A stretch of DNA of 64,000 nucleotides, taken from positions 1 through 64,000 of the forward strand of contig NZ_BCYX01000026.1 of NCBI RefSeq assembly GCF_001598415.1. The letters run 5' to 3'. Position 1 is the stretch's first letter. Each line of letters opens with the position of its first letter. This DNA comes from Sphingomonas mali NBRC 15500 (GTDB lineage Bacteria > Pseudomonadota > Alphaproteobacteria > Sphingomonadales > Sphingomonadaceae). This document shows positions 25,803 through 34,468 of this stretch, in pieces. The position numbers and the translations under genes are program-made. The notes beneath the pieces are model-generated. The model was given only the letters and a program-made list of their open reading frames with translations. It searched no databases and was not told the DNA's origin.

Positions 25803-26858
25803 ATGGCCAAACTCCACCTCCGCCCTGTTCAATTCGTCGACACCCCGATCGGCCGCGATGGCGAAGTTGCCCGGCTGGCCGGTGGGATGCAGTGGTTCGG
25901 GGCTTATGAAGTGATCGAGGGCGGCGCCAAGCGCACCGTCTCCATCGCCGAGTTCGATCGCACGCTCGGCGCCGATGACGAGCGCGCCGCCGAACTTCAT
26001 GCCATGATTATCCGCCCGCGCGCGCCGCTGACCCTCGGCGAGCGGACCCTCCGCTTCGACCAGCCTTCGGTCGCAGGGATTCTCAACGTCACTCCCGACA
26101 GCTTTTCCGATGGCGGCGAACAAAACGATCCCGTCGCCGCGGGGGTCGCGATGGCTGCGGCCGGAGCCGCGCTGATCGACGTCGGCGGCGAATCGACCCG
26201 GCCCGGCGCCGATCTCGTATGGGAAGAGGATGAGAAGAAGCGCGTCGAGCCGGTCGTACGCGGCCTGGTGCGCGCCGGGACATTGGTGTCGGTCGACACG
26301 CGCAAGGCGATGGTGATGGAGGCGGCGCTCGCCGCCGGCGCCAGCATCGTCAACGACGTGGCGGCTTTGCTATGGGATGATCGCGCGCTCGACGTGGTGG
26401 CCAAGGCCGGGTGCCCCGTCATCCTCATGCACTCGCCCGATCCCGCCAAGGGCCCGCACGGCGGTAGCGGCTACGGCGACGTCCTGACCGAGGTCTATGA
26501 CTGGCTGGACGCGCGGATCGCGGCGGTCGTCGCCGGCGGTGTCGATCGCGCCAAGATCATTGTCGATCCTGGCATCGGCTTCGGCAAATCGCTCCAGGAC
26601 AATCTCTCGCTGATCAACGGCCTCGCCATGTTCCACGGCCTCGGCTGTCCGATCATGCTCGGCGCCAGCCGCAAGCGGATGATTGGCGCGCTGTCCAACG
26701 AGGCGGCCGCCGATCAGCGCCTCGGCGGCTCGATCGCGCTGGCGCTCAAGGGAGCGGAAGCCGGCGTCCAGTTGCTCCGCGTCCACGACGTGCCGGAAAC
26801 CGTGCAAGCGCTGAAAGTCTGGCGCGGCCTGCGCGATCAGGCGCTGGTCGGCAACTGA
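25803..26858 (+). CDS. folP: Dihydropteroate synthase
   Basis: FolP condenses a pterin pyrophosphate with p-aminobenzoate in folate synthesis. The core TIM barrel spans about residues 88-348, with VAGILNVTPDSFSDGG, GGESTRPGA, VNDVAAL, DPGIGFGKS and GASRKRM. At 351 residues it exceeds the usual 270-290 because of an N-terminal extension of about 85 residues (LHLRPVQFVDTPIGRDGE...) that I do not recognise; similar long forms are seen in sphingomonads. The sulfonamide-binding loops look normal. It has its own gap from ccrM, filled by a repeat. Confidence 0.93.
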   Translation: MAKLHLRPVQFVDTPIGRDGEVARLAGGMQWFGAYEVIEGGAKRTVSIAEFDRTLGADDERAAELHAMIIRPRAPLTLGERTLRFDQPSVAGILNVTPDSFSDGGEQNDPVAAGVAMAAAGAALIDVGGESTRPGADLVWEEDEKKRVEPVVRGLVRAGTLVSVDTRKAMVMEAALAAGASIVNDVAALLWDDRALDVVAKAGCPVILMHSPDPAKGPHGGSGYGDVLTEVYDWLDARIAAVVAGGVDRAKIIVDPGIGFGKSLQDNLSLINGLAMFHGLGCPIMLGASRKRMIGALSNEAAADQRLGGSIALALKGAEAGVQLLRVHDVPETVQALKVWRGLRDQALVGN

Positions 26859-26925
26859 CCGGATATTGCCGTTGCGGCGTGCGTTGCAGACGGCAAGCTA
26901 GCGGTTGCGAAGAGGAACGGACGCC

Positions 26926-27324
26926 ATGGACATCAAGCGGAGCGGCTCGCAGCCGTCGGGCAAGGGCCCGGCGGACGGGTTCACCGGCATGGTCAGGATC
27001 GATCCGCTGATCACCGCACCCGATCCCGCGCGCGTCGCCGGCGCCTGCGTGACGTTCGAGCCCGGCGCGCGCACCGCATGGCACACGCACCCGCTCGGCC
27101 AGACGCTGATCGTCACCGCCGGGCTTGGCTGGGTCCAGCGTGACGGCGGACCGGTCGAGGAAATCCGTCCCGGCGACGTGATCTGGTTCGAGCCCGGCGA
27201 GAAGCATTGGCACGGCGCGACGCCGACCAATGCGATGACGCATATCGCCATCCAGGAGCGGCTCGACGGCAAGGCGGTAGACTGGCTGGAGAAGGTCAGC
27301 GACGAGGAATATCGTCGCGATTGA
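26926..27324 (+). CDS. Single-domain cupin protein
   Basis: The 132-residue protein is a small cupin: motif 1 reads [28 protein letters not shown] with His pair HTH and Glu replaced by Gln, and motif 2 reads [19 protein letters not shown]. It resembles the cupin group that includes some (R)-hydroxynitrile lyases and carboxymuconolactone-decarboxylase-like fusions; a metal-dependent reaction is likely but the substrate is unknown. ATG 26926 has AGAGGA upstream; a TTG at 26905 is possible. It follows folP by 67 bases. Confidence 0.85.
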   Translation: MDIKRSGSQPSGKGPADGFTGMVRIDPLITAPDPARVAGACVTFEPGARTAWHTHPLGQTLIVTAGLGWVQRDGGPVEEIRPGDVIWFEPGEKHWHGATPTNAMTHIAIQERLDGKAVDWLEKVSDEEYRRD

Positions 27325-27422
27325 ACGTCGCTACGCGTCCTCGCATTGGGTTGTTCGCGCCGCCGCTTGACTTCGCTCCGCGCGACGCCACGTTTCGACA
27401 TACGATAACGGGGGCCAGTCGC

Positions 27423-28442
27423 ATGCGTCACCAGTTTGTCCGTCGCTTCGTCGTGCTTGCAGCGGCGCTTTCCGTCAGCCTGTCGCTCGCCGGCTCGGCA
27501 ATTGGACAGGCGACGAATGCTTATGTCGCACCTCAGCATACCACCGGCTGGCCGGGCCTCGGCACTGGCGATGACCGGGGGGCGGCGGAAGCGTCGCTCG
27601 AACTCGGTCCTGAACTTGAGCGCGACCGATCGCCGGTCTGGATGCTGGCCGACCAGCGCCGGCTCGACAAGGCGCTTGCTGCCCTCCAGCCGCAGAAGAA
27701 GGGCGTGGTCGACGCCTATGTTCTGGTGGTCGGGCTCGACAGCGATCCGATCTTCGGACGCGAAGCGCGCGAGGCGGGCAGGGTGCTGTCGCGGCGCTAC
27801 AATGCGGTCGGGCACACGATCGTGCTGGCCGGCACCGACGGGTCAGGCCCGAGCGACTTGCCCAACGGCACGCCCCGCGCGCTCGCGCTGACGCTCGCGC
27901 GGGTAGCCGAGTTGATGGACCGCAACGAGGACGTTCTGGTGCTCTACACTGCCGGGCATGGCGCGCCGGTTGGGCTGGCCTATCACGACGGCGACGAGGG
28001 GTTCGGAATCATCTCGCCGGTGCGGATGGCACGGATGTTCGAGGAATTGGGGATCAGGAACCGGCTGTTGATCCTGTCTGCCTGTTATTCGGGCGTGTTC
28101 GTGCCCGCGCTGGCCAGCGAGACGACCGCCTTGTTCACCGCGGCCTCGGCCGACCGCACCTCGTTCGGATGCGCGGCGGACCGCGACTGGACCTTCTTCG
28201 GCGACGCGATGATCAACCATGCGCTGCGCCAGCCGGTGCCGCTCGCCAAAGCCGGCGAGGACGGGCGCGCGCTGATCGCGCAATGGGAAAAGCAAGCCGA
28301 TGTCTCCCCGTCGCAGCCCCAGATCTCGATCGGCAGCGGCGTCGGCAAATGGCTCGCCCCGCTCGAAGCCCGCATGCCGAAGACCGTGACGGCGATGGTC
28401 GGCCGCCCCGCGATCTCGATCCTCAACGATTCGGGGCAGTGA
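27423..28442 (+). CDS. Exported peptidase C13 (legumain-like) family protein
   Basis: The 339-residue protein has an N-terminal signal peptide (about 1-29, ending SAIGQA) and a caspase-fold clan CD core. The catalytic His179 sits in LYTAGHGAP and Cys221 in LSACYSGVF, the His-Gly and Ala-Cys spacers of family C13 (legumain, GPI8). Bacterial members are exported and mostly uncharacterised. The start at 27423 (MRHQFVRRFVV) gives the signal peptide; longer frames into the cupin gene are not supported. Its 3' end overlaps that of the convergent acyl-CoA ligase gene by 20 bases (28423-28442). Confidence 0.88.
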   Translation: MRHQFVRRFVVLAAALSVSLSLAGSAIGQATNAYVAPQHTTGWPGLGTGDDRGAAEASLELGPELERDRSPVWMLADQRRLDKALAALQPQKKGVVDAYVLVVGLDSDPIFGREAREAGRVLSRRYNAVGHTIVLAGTDGSGPSDLPNGTPRALALTLARVAELMDRNEDVLVLYTAGHGAPVGLAYHDGDEGFGIISPVRMARMFEELGIRNRLLILSACYSGVFVPALASETTALFTAASADRTSFGCAADRDWTFFGDAMINHALRQPVPLAKAGEDGRALIAQWEKQADVSPSQPQISIGSGVGKWLAPLEARMPKTVTAMVGRPAISILNDSGQ

Positions 28443-30171
28443 TTTTCGGGTCGCGCATCTCCGCCTGAACCTCGGCGACCAATTCCTTGCGGCTGAGCTT
28501 GCCGACCAGCGTCTTGGGCAAGGCGAGGCGCACCACAACCCGATCGACGCGCTCGTGATGGCCGAGCTGCGGATTGAGCCACGCCTTGATCTCGTCGCCG
28601 GTGGCCGTCGCGCCATCGTTGAGCGTCACGTAGGCGCGCGGCTGCTCGCCGCGATAGGTGTCGGGGACACCGATCACCAACGCCTCCTTCACCGCAGCAT
28701 TGCGGTAGAGCACGGCTTCGACCTGGCTCGGGAACACCTTGTATCCGCTGACCGCGATCATGTCCTTCAGGCGGTCGACGACGTGGATGAAGCCGTCCGC
28801 GTCGATCGTGCCGACATCGCCGGTGCGCAGCCAGACGCCGCCGGCATCGGGCACGAAGACCTCGGCATCGGCGTCGGGCCGGTTCCAATAGCCCTTCATG
28901 ATCTGCGGCCCACGCACCAGGATTTCGCCGGGTTGCCCGTCGGGGGCGGGGCGCGACGCATCCTCTTTGTCGGCCAGCCGCACCTCGGTCGCCGGGATCG
29001 GCTGGCCGATCGTGCCCAATTTGCCCTCGCCCTCGTACGGGTTGCACGAGACGACGCCCGAACTCTCCGACAGGCCATAGCCTTCGATCACGCGCGCGCC
29101 GGTCGCCGCTTCGAACTTCGCCTTGACCTCGGCAGGGAGGGGAGCACCGCCCGAGATGCAATATTTCAGGCTGGAAAGGTCCGAAGACGCCAGCTTGGGA
29201 TGATCGAGCAGCGCCTGGTACATCGTCGGTACGCCGGGCAGCGCGGTCGCCTTGGTCCGTTCGATCGCCGCCAGCACCTGCGCGCCGTCGAAGCGCGGCA
29301 GCAGTACGATCATCCCGCCGTTCGCGACGGTTCGATTCATCACGCAGGTATTGGCGAAGACGTGGAACAGCGGCAGCACGCCGATGATCCGGTCCTCTTC
29401 GCCGGGGTGCGGATCCAGCCCCTCGACCTGCCGGGCATTGGCCGACAAATTCTGATGCGTCAGCATCGCGCCCTTGGGCGTGCCCGTCGTGCCGCCGGTA
29501 TATTGGATCAGCGCGAGATGCGTGGTCGGATCGATCGCCGGGAAATCGCGCTTGCCGTCATTGGCGATCAGCGCGGAGAAGGCGGTGATGCGGGCATCGT
29601 CGGGCCGCTTCGCTACTTCCTTGCCGCGGAACAGCCGATAGAGAAGCGACTTGGCCGCGGGCAGGGCACCCGCCACCGACCCAACCACCAGCCGTTCGAG
29701 TCCGCTCCGGTCCAGTACCTTGAGTGCGGTCGGCAGCAACGCGCTCGCGGAGAGCGTGAAGAGCAGCTTCGTTCCTGAATCCTCGACCTGGTGCGCCAGC
29801 TCGTCGACCGTGTAGAGCGGGGAGAAATTGACCACCGTCGCACCCAGCTTGAGCACGCCGTAATAAGCGGCGAGGTAATGCGGGACGTTGGGCAGGAACA
29901 GGCCGATCCGGTCGCCGGGCCCATAACCCATCCGTGCCAGTCCGGTGGCGACGCGCGCGGCGCCATCCATCACCTCGGCATAGGAATAGCGGCGGCCGAG
30001 AAAGTCGAGCAACGGCCGCTCTGGATACTCCCGCGCGGTGGTCTCGAACATGTCGACCAGCGACAATGGCGGGAAGTCGGTCGCCCAGGGTGTCGGGTGA
30101 CGATAGGCGCTGCCGCGCCAGAGGCTCTCCGCATCTTGGGTCATCGGGGTCGATGTAAGCGCGCCGCCCAT
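28423..30171 (-). CDS. fadD: Long-chain fatty-acid--CoA ligase
   Basis: The protein of up to 582 residues is an ANL-superfamily adenylating enzyme. Visible motifs are the ATP loop YTGGTTGTPKGAML (A3), EGYGLSESSGV (A5), the hinge WLRTGDVGTIDADGFIHVVDRLKD (A7-A8) and the catalytic Lys near the C terminus in LPKTLVGKLSRKEL (A10). Length and motifs fit FadD, which activates long-chain fatty acids for beta-oxidation. ATG 30171 or ATG 30144 (MTQDAESL) could be the start; neither has a strong Shine-Dalgarno. It is convergent with the C13 peptidase gene. Confidence 0.9.
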   Translation of the reverse strand: MGGALTSTPMTQDAESLWRGSAYRHPTPWATDFPPLSLVDMFETTAREYPERPLLDFLGRRYSYAEVMDGAARVATGLARMGYGPGDRIGLFLPNVPHYLAAYYGVLKLGATVVNFSPLYTVDELAHQVEDSGTKLLFTLSASALLPTALKVLDRSGLERLVVGSVAGALPAAKSLLYRLFRGKEVAKRPDDARITAFSALIANDGKRDFPAIDPTTHLALIQYTGGTTGTPKGAMLTHQNLSANARQVEGLDPHPGEEDRIIGVLPLFHVFANTCVMNRTVANGGMIVLLPRFDGAQVLAAIERTKATALPGVPTMYQALLDHPKLASSDLSSLKYCISGGAPLPAEVKAKFEAATGARVIEGYGLSESSGVVSCNPYEGEGKLGTIGQPIPATEVRLADKEDASRPAPDGQPGEILVRGPQIMKGYWNRPDADAEVFVPDAGGVWLRTGDVGTIDADGFIHVVDRLKDMIAVSGYKVFPSQVEAVLYRNAAVKEALVIGVPDTYRGEQPRAYVTLNDGATATGDEIKAWLNPQLGHHERVDRVVVRLALPKTLVGKLSRKELVAEVQAEMRDPKITAPNR

Positions 30172-30201
30172 CCGGCGGCAAGCCGCTATCGGGTACGATC
30201 G

Positions 30202-30405
30202 TTAGCGATCGAGCGACGTCGTCTGGGTCCAGGTCAACAGGAACTTGACCGCTACCACGCCCAAATCGACGGCCGCCTGGATACGGTGCGGTGTCGGATC
30301 GCCGTCGCGATGCGTCAGGATTTCGATATCGGCGGTCGGATGGCGCGCGACCGCGACCAGTGCGAGCACTGCTGCCAACGCGACCATCGCATTACGCCTA
30401 CGCAT
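30202..30405 (-). CDS. Small membrane-anchored or exported hypothetical protein
   Basis: A 67-residue frame starting MRRRNAMVALAAVLALVAVA: a positively charged end then one hydrophobic helix, followed by a His/Asp/Thr segment and a second hydrophobic stretch (VDLGVVAVKFLLTW). GGAGG lies 9 bases upstream of the ATG. It sits 30 bases before the acyl-CoA ligase gene on the same strand, so the two may be co-transcribed. I do not recognise a family. Confidence 0.55.
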   Translation of the reverse strand: MRRRNAMVALAAVLALVAVARHPTADIEILTHRDGDPTPHRIQAAVDLGVVAVKFLLTWTQTTSLDR

Positions 30406-30502
30406 ATCCCCGCGCCTCCAGCCGCTCGTAATAAAGCACCGAGGGACGAGCGACAAGCCAAAGCGGGGGCAATCCGTCGCGATTTCGCAGCCGAAACGAG
30501 CG

Positions 30503-32197
30503 TCAGGCGGCGCGGACGGCGACCGGCGGCGCGAACCGCGCGCGATCGCGGCCGCCCTGCTTGGCATCGAACAGCGCGCGGTCGGCGCGGCGGTACATCG
30601 CTTTCCAATCGGCTTCGGTGACGAGCGGCCCGGTGCACGCGCCGATACTGGCGGTCACGGTGAGGTCGAACGGCATCCGCGCCGACCGCAATTTGGCGAG
30701 CACGGCATCGGGCGTGACCGCCCGGTCGGCGGGGCACAGGATAGCGAATTCCTCGCCCCCCATCCGCGCGATCAATGCGCCCGGCGCGGCCTGACGCAGC
30801 ACGCGGGCGAAGACGCGCAGCACCTCATCGCCACCGTCGTGACCCAAGGTCTCGTTGATCCGCTTGAAATGGTCGATGTCGGTCAGCATCAGCGCCTGGT
30901 TGGCCTCACGGCCGATCGACTGGCGCAGAAAGGCGCGGCGGTTGAGCAATCCGGTCAACGGATCGGTGTCTGCCAGTCGCGCGGCGATGATTTCGCGTTC
31001 GATCGCCTCGTCGCGTTCGAGCGAGAGCAGCCGGATGCGATAGGCGATCGCCAGGGTCGAGATGATCGCCTCGAACGCCATTGACAATATGGTCGAGTTG
31101 TCGAGCCAGAAGCTCCACGGAATCAGCGCCAGATTGCCCAACAGGCGCAGCGCCGCGAAGAGGATCGGCGCCGCCCAGGCGATCGCGAACAGCCAGAGAT
31201 AGGGGCTGCGTTCGGCTCGGGCGCGGCGGATAATCGGAAAGACCACGACGATGATGGCTGCGAAGCTCAGTGAAAAAGCGGTGTCGAGCAGCTGGATGTG
31301 CCAAGGCGCAAATAGGGCGACGAATGCGGTCGCGACCACCGATGCGGCGATGATCGCGTTGACCGCCTTACCCACCCAGCCGGCGGTCACTGCGGGCACG
31401 AAGAAATAGCGCGCGAAGATCAGCGCTGTCGCTGCCCCCGCACAGAGCAAGACGTAATTGAGCCGCAAGCGATCGTTGTTGAGCATGGTCGGGTTGAGCC
31501 ATGCGAGCGCTCCCGACGAACTCAGCGCGTAGAGCATCAGCGCCGCGACCATCGCGCAATAAGCAAGCTGGAAGGGATGGCGCAGCGCCCCCCACATTGC
31601 GAAATTGTATACCAACAAGGCCAGGCACAGCCCGCCGAATCCGGCATAGATCGCGGTCATCGCCAGATTCGCCTGGCCCGATTCATGTGGCGTGGCGATC
31701 GTCGGTGAGATCAGGATGCCGCGCAGATTGGCCGATCCCCGAACGTGCCACATCAGTCGAACCGGCGGACCGATATCGGCCGGCAGCGGCCATTCGATCA
31801 TCGCCCCCAATTGCAAGTGGCGGCTCGCCTCGCGCCCATCGAACCGCCAGCCGCGGATCTTGCCGCCGGGATAGAGGGCGTAGAGCGTCACGCTGTCCTG
31901 CCACAGGCTGCCGATGCGGACGCGCGATCGGCTCTGTACCCCGGGCACGCCGTCCAACGGTTGCGAGATCACCCAGTAATCGCCCGACCCGAACCATGTC
32001 TGGCGATGACCGCAATCATAGCGCGCGGCGGCGGCGAACATGGTGGCCGGCCGGTCGCCCGCGTGTGCGCGCGCGACGCAAGTGGACAGCGGCACGCCGA
32101 CGACGGCGCTACGCGCCTGAGCAGGGAAAGCGCATAAGGAGGAGATGGCCAGCAACAGGGCCGTGATCAGCAAGGCGGGTAGGCCGGCGAAGCGCAT
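30503..32197 (-). CDS. Diguanylate cyclase with 7TM-DISM sensory domain
   Basis: The 564-residue protein has a signal peptide, a periplasmic 7TMR-DISMED2-like beta domain (about 35-175), seven transmembrane helices (about 180-380; first NLAMTAIYAGFGGLCLALLV) and a cytoplasmic GGDEF domain (about 400-555). The active-site motif is MGGEEFAIL, with DPLTGLLNRRAF and TDIDHFKRIN upstream, all consistent with active synthesis of cyclic di-GMP. No RxxD inhibitory site is evident before GGEEF. The ligand is unknown. ATG 32197 is taken as the start; GTG 32215 is possible. Confidence 0.92.
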   Translation of the reverse strand: MRFAGLPALLITALLLAISSLCAFPAQARSAVVGVPLSTCVARAHAGDRPATMFAAAARYDCGHRQTWFGSGDYWVISQPLDGVPGVQSRSRVRIGSLWQDSVTLYALYPGGKIRGWRFDGREASRHLQLGAMIEWPLPADIGPPVRLMWHVRGSANLRGILISPTIATPHESGQANLAMTAIYAGFGGLCLALLVYNFAMWGALRHPFQLAYCAMVAALMLYALSSSGALAWLNPTMLNNDRLRLNYVLLCAGAATALIFARYFFVPAVTAGWVGKAVNAIIAASVVATAFVALFAPWHIQLLDTAFSLSFAAIIVVVFPIIRRARAERSPYLWLFAIAWAAPILFAALRLLGNLALIPWSFWLDNSTILSMAFEAIISTLAIAYRIRLLSLERDEAIEREIIAARLADTDPLTGLLNRRAFLRQSIGREANQALMLTDIDHFKRINETLGHDGGDEVLRVFARVLRQAAPGALIARMGGEEFAILCPADRAVTPDAVLAKLRSARMPFDLTVTASIGACTGPLVTEADWKAMYRRADRALFDAKQGGRDRARFAPPVAVRAA

Positions 32198-32268
32198 GCC
32201 GTCGACTAACCCCACGACCGCAAATTATTGGTAAATCATGGACAAAGTATCTCGATCTGGCGTGTCCC

Positions 32269-33477
32269 TCAGCAGGGCTTGAATCCGCCCAACGTGATCC
32301 GCGGCTTGCACTTCTTCTTCGGCGGCTCGTTGCCGCCATTGCCGTTGGCGGCACCGCTTTCATTGTCCCCCATGTCCTCCATTCCAGGCATGCCGAGCAT
32401 GACCGTGGTATTCGAGCGATAGCGGACCTTGGCGGTCCAGTCGGGCTTCCAGAGCAACCGCGGATTGGCCGGGCGCGGCGGATAGGCGTAATTGCGCTCG
32501 GGGCCATAGGCATAGAGCTGGGTCATCATGAACCCGCCCGCCGCGCGTTTCACTTCGGTCGGGATCTGGCAGCTTGTCTGGCTGGGGGGCATCACGATCT
32601 TTCGGCCGATCAGCCCGGTGACCACGTCCGGCGCGATCCAGTCGGCCAGGCCGCCGCCGAACTGCTTGCCGCTGGCGGATGTCCACCACACCATGTCCGC
32701 AGTGTCGCCACCCGAACCCTGTGCGCCGATCAGCCAGGCATAATAGCCGGTCGCCAGCGGCACCGAATTCCAGCTCAGCATCTGCGATCCGTCGGATTGC
32801 TCGCGGCCGCGCGCGTTCAACGGCGCCATGAAATCCTGATCGAGGGCGAACTTGATCTCGGGCGAATAATTGCCCGCGACGCGATGGTCCCCGAGCAGCG
32901 AGGAGCCCGGCTTGGCCGACTTGCCCGATTGGGCATTGGGCCATTCGCCATAGGTGCGCGACGTGCTCGCGGTCGGCCCGCGATCGACCGGCACGTCCGC
33001 GGTGAACAGGCCCGGCGGGAATTGCTGCTGGCCCAATTTGGAGAAGTCGACGACCACCGGCTGGCCTGGGCCGACATGTGCGCCGCAGCCCCAGAACAAC
33101 AACAGGCGACCCTTGGGCCGGCGCATCTCGCCCGGCATCTCTTCGGATGTCGTCGGCCGTGGCGAGGTCAGCGGGACCGACGGACCCAGCTGCATTCCCG
33201 CGGGCATGAAATGATCGGCCTGCGGCGCGCCGCCGGCGGGCGCCAGCGTCGAGCCCAGCCGCAAGATCAGCGTGTGCGCGACCGAACCGCCGCCACGACC
33301 GCCGCCGAACATCATCTTCATCGGATTGGCGCCGCCCGCCCCGAACCCGGATGTAGTCGCGACATCCATTTGATAGCGCGCCTTTGGCGGTGCCGCCGGC
33401 GGCGCGGAATAGCCAATGCTCACGATCGTCGCGATTGCCGCGGCACCGGCCGCTAACGGAATCAAATGGCGTCGCAT
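32269..33477 (-). CDS. Large secreted protein of unknown function
   Basis: The 402-residue protein starts with a signal peptide (MRRHLIPLAAGAAAIATIVSIGYSAPP). The mature part has a Gly/Met stretch (GAGGANPMKMMFGGGRGGGS), a region rich in Pro and small residues, WNSVPLATGYYAWLIGAQGSGGDTADMVWWTSA, and a C-terminal CKPRITLGGFKPC with two Cys. The LATGYYAWLIG segment resembles a fibronectin-type fold often seen in surface proteins, but this is weak. GGGGGGT upstream supports the ATG at 33477. I know no characterised family; periplasmic or surface location is the only firm inference. Confidence 0.75.
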   Translation of the reverse strand: MRRHLIPLAAGAAAIATIVSIGYSAPPAAPPKARYQMDVATTSGFGAGGANPMKMMFGGGRGGGSVAHTLILRLGSTLAPAGGAPQADHFMPAGMQLGPSVPLTSPRPTTSEEMPGEMRRPKGRLLLFWGCGAHVGPGQPVVVDFSKLGQQQFPPGLFTADVPVDRGPTASTSRTYGEWPNAQSGKSAKPGSSLLGDHRVAGNYSPEIKFALDQDFMAPLNARGREQSDGSQMLSWNSVPLATGYYAWLIGAQGSGGDTADMVWWTSASGKQFGGGLADWIAPDVVTGLIGRKIVMPPSQTSCQIPTEVKRAAGGFMMTQLYAYGPERNYAYPPRPANPRLLWKPDWTAKVRYRSNTTVMLGMPGMEDMGDNESGAANGNGGNEPPKKKCKPRITLGGFKPC

Positions 33478-33624
33478 GGATATACCCCCCGCTCTGGTTA
33501 CGCAGCTGGATAGCATAAGGGCCGAGTCCCCAGATTGGACGAACGCGACGGGCAGCTTGCTTGACTCGCGGAACCATCGGGGTCGTTATGCGATCGGAAC
33601 GTGGTTAACGGATGAGGGCGCGTG

Positions 33625-34176
33625 ATGACCCGATCGCTTATTCTCGTTGCCTTGCCGGCCGTCATGTCGGCCGCCGCCCTGATCGCGCCGGCGGCTGCCG
33701 CCTCCGATTATGACGATCGCAATGTCCAGACGACCGTGATCGGCGTCGCCGATCTCGACCTCACGACCGGCTGGGGGATGGATCGCCTGATCAAACGGCT
33801 GCGCGGGCGGATCGACGACATGTGCGGCTGGGATGAGGATTGCCGCGATGAGGCGTGGCTGAGCGCGGATTGGCAAGTCGCCCGCGCGGTTACCCGCGAC
33901 CAGTGGCGTCGCCGCATCGCGTTCGAGCGCGAAGCCGATCGGCGCTATTACCGGATGCGGCGTTTCGCGCCGCCGCCGCCTCCGCCGCCGGTCATGGTCC
34001 AGCCGCTGCCCCGGATCGCTTATCTGCCGATTCCCGCGCCGCCCGCGCAACTGGTGTCGAAGACGACCAAGGTCACCACGACCGTCACCAAGACGACGAC
34101 GATCACACTGACCTATCGGACGCCGCCGGCCACCTTCCGCCCGGCGTGGAAGCCACGCTGCGCCTGCGTGGAATAG
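33625..34176 (+). CDS. UrcA family protein
   Basis: The 183-residue protein has a signal peptide (to about residue 26, ending AAAAS) and the UrcA core VIGVADLDLTTGWGMDRLIKRLRGRIDDMCGW, in which a Cys pair (MCG...EDC) is conserved. After the core come a Pro run (PPPPPPP) and a Thr/Lys-rich stretch (KTTKVTTTVTKTTTITLTY). UrcA proteins are small exported proteins of Alphaproteobacteria with unknown role. GAGGG 7 bases before ATG 33625 favours that start over GTG 33622. The Thr-rich tail is longer than in most members. Confidence 0.82.
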   Translation: MTRSLILVALPAVMSAAALIAPAAAASDYDDRNVQTTVIGVADLDLTTGWGMDRLIKRLRGRIDDMCGWDEDCRDEAWLSADWQVARAVTRDQWRRRIAFEREADRRYYRMRRFAPPPPPPPVMVQPLPRIAYLPIPAPPAQLVSKTTKVTTTVTKTTTITLTYRTPPATFRPAWKPRCACVE

Positions 34177-34296
34177 GGGGTAGGGGATCCGGTAGCGGGT
34201 GGTGGGTCGGCGGCGGTTTTGCCTGCCATAGCGGTCGTTGCCTGCGGGTTCTTGCTTGCCGAAACCTGCCACGCGCATCGCACAGGGTACTGCATT

Positions 34297-34342
34297 CTTG
34301 GTAAGGCCGAGGTCGTGAGTTCAATCCTCATCGGCAGCACCA
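34297..34342 (+). pseudogene. 3' half of a tRNA-Thr-like gene (integration scar candidate)
   Basis: Anticodon-loop-like CTTGGTAAG (GGT, Thr), GAGGTC, a T arm GTGAG-TTCAATC-CTCAT, an acceptor strand CGGCAGC, discriminator A and CCA are in order. No matching D arm or 5' acceptor strand GCTGCCG precedes it, though GCTTGCCG occurs at 34255. A bare tRNA 3' end is typical of an att site left by an integrated element. A full but degenerate tRNA is less likely. Confidence 0.6.
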
Positions 34343-34468
34343 TTTCTCGATAGAGAAGTCAGATGGTTGGAGATGAGCCTTGCCTTCGGACGGCTGTGCT
34401 CCCGGCGAGCCAAAGCTCGGTGCCGGCCGGCTTCCTCTGTCTGGCCGACATCGAATAGAGTTCCTCCG

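Noticed and set aside
34113-34343. Small minus-strand frame starting MVLPMRIELTTSALPRM
   Set aside because: This is a classical false protein translated from a tRNA-Thr complement; it supports the tRNA remnant instead.
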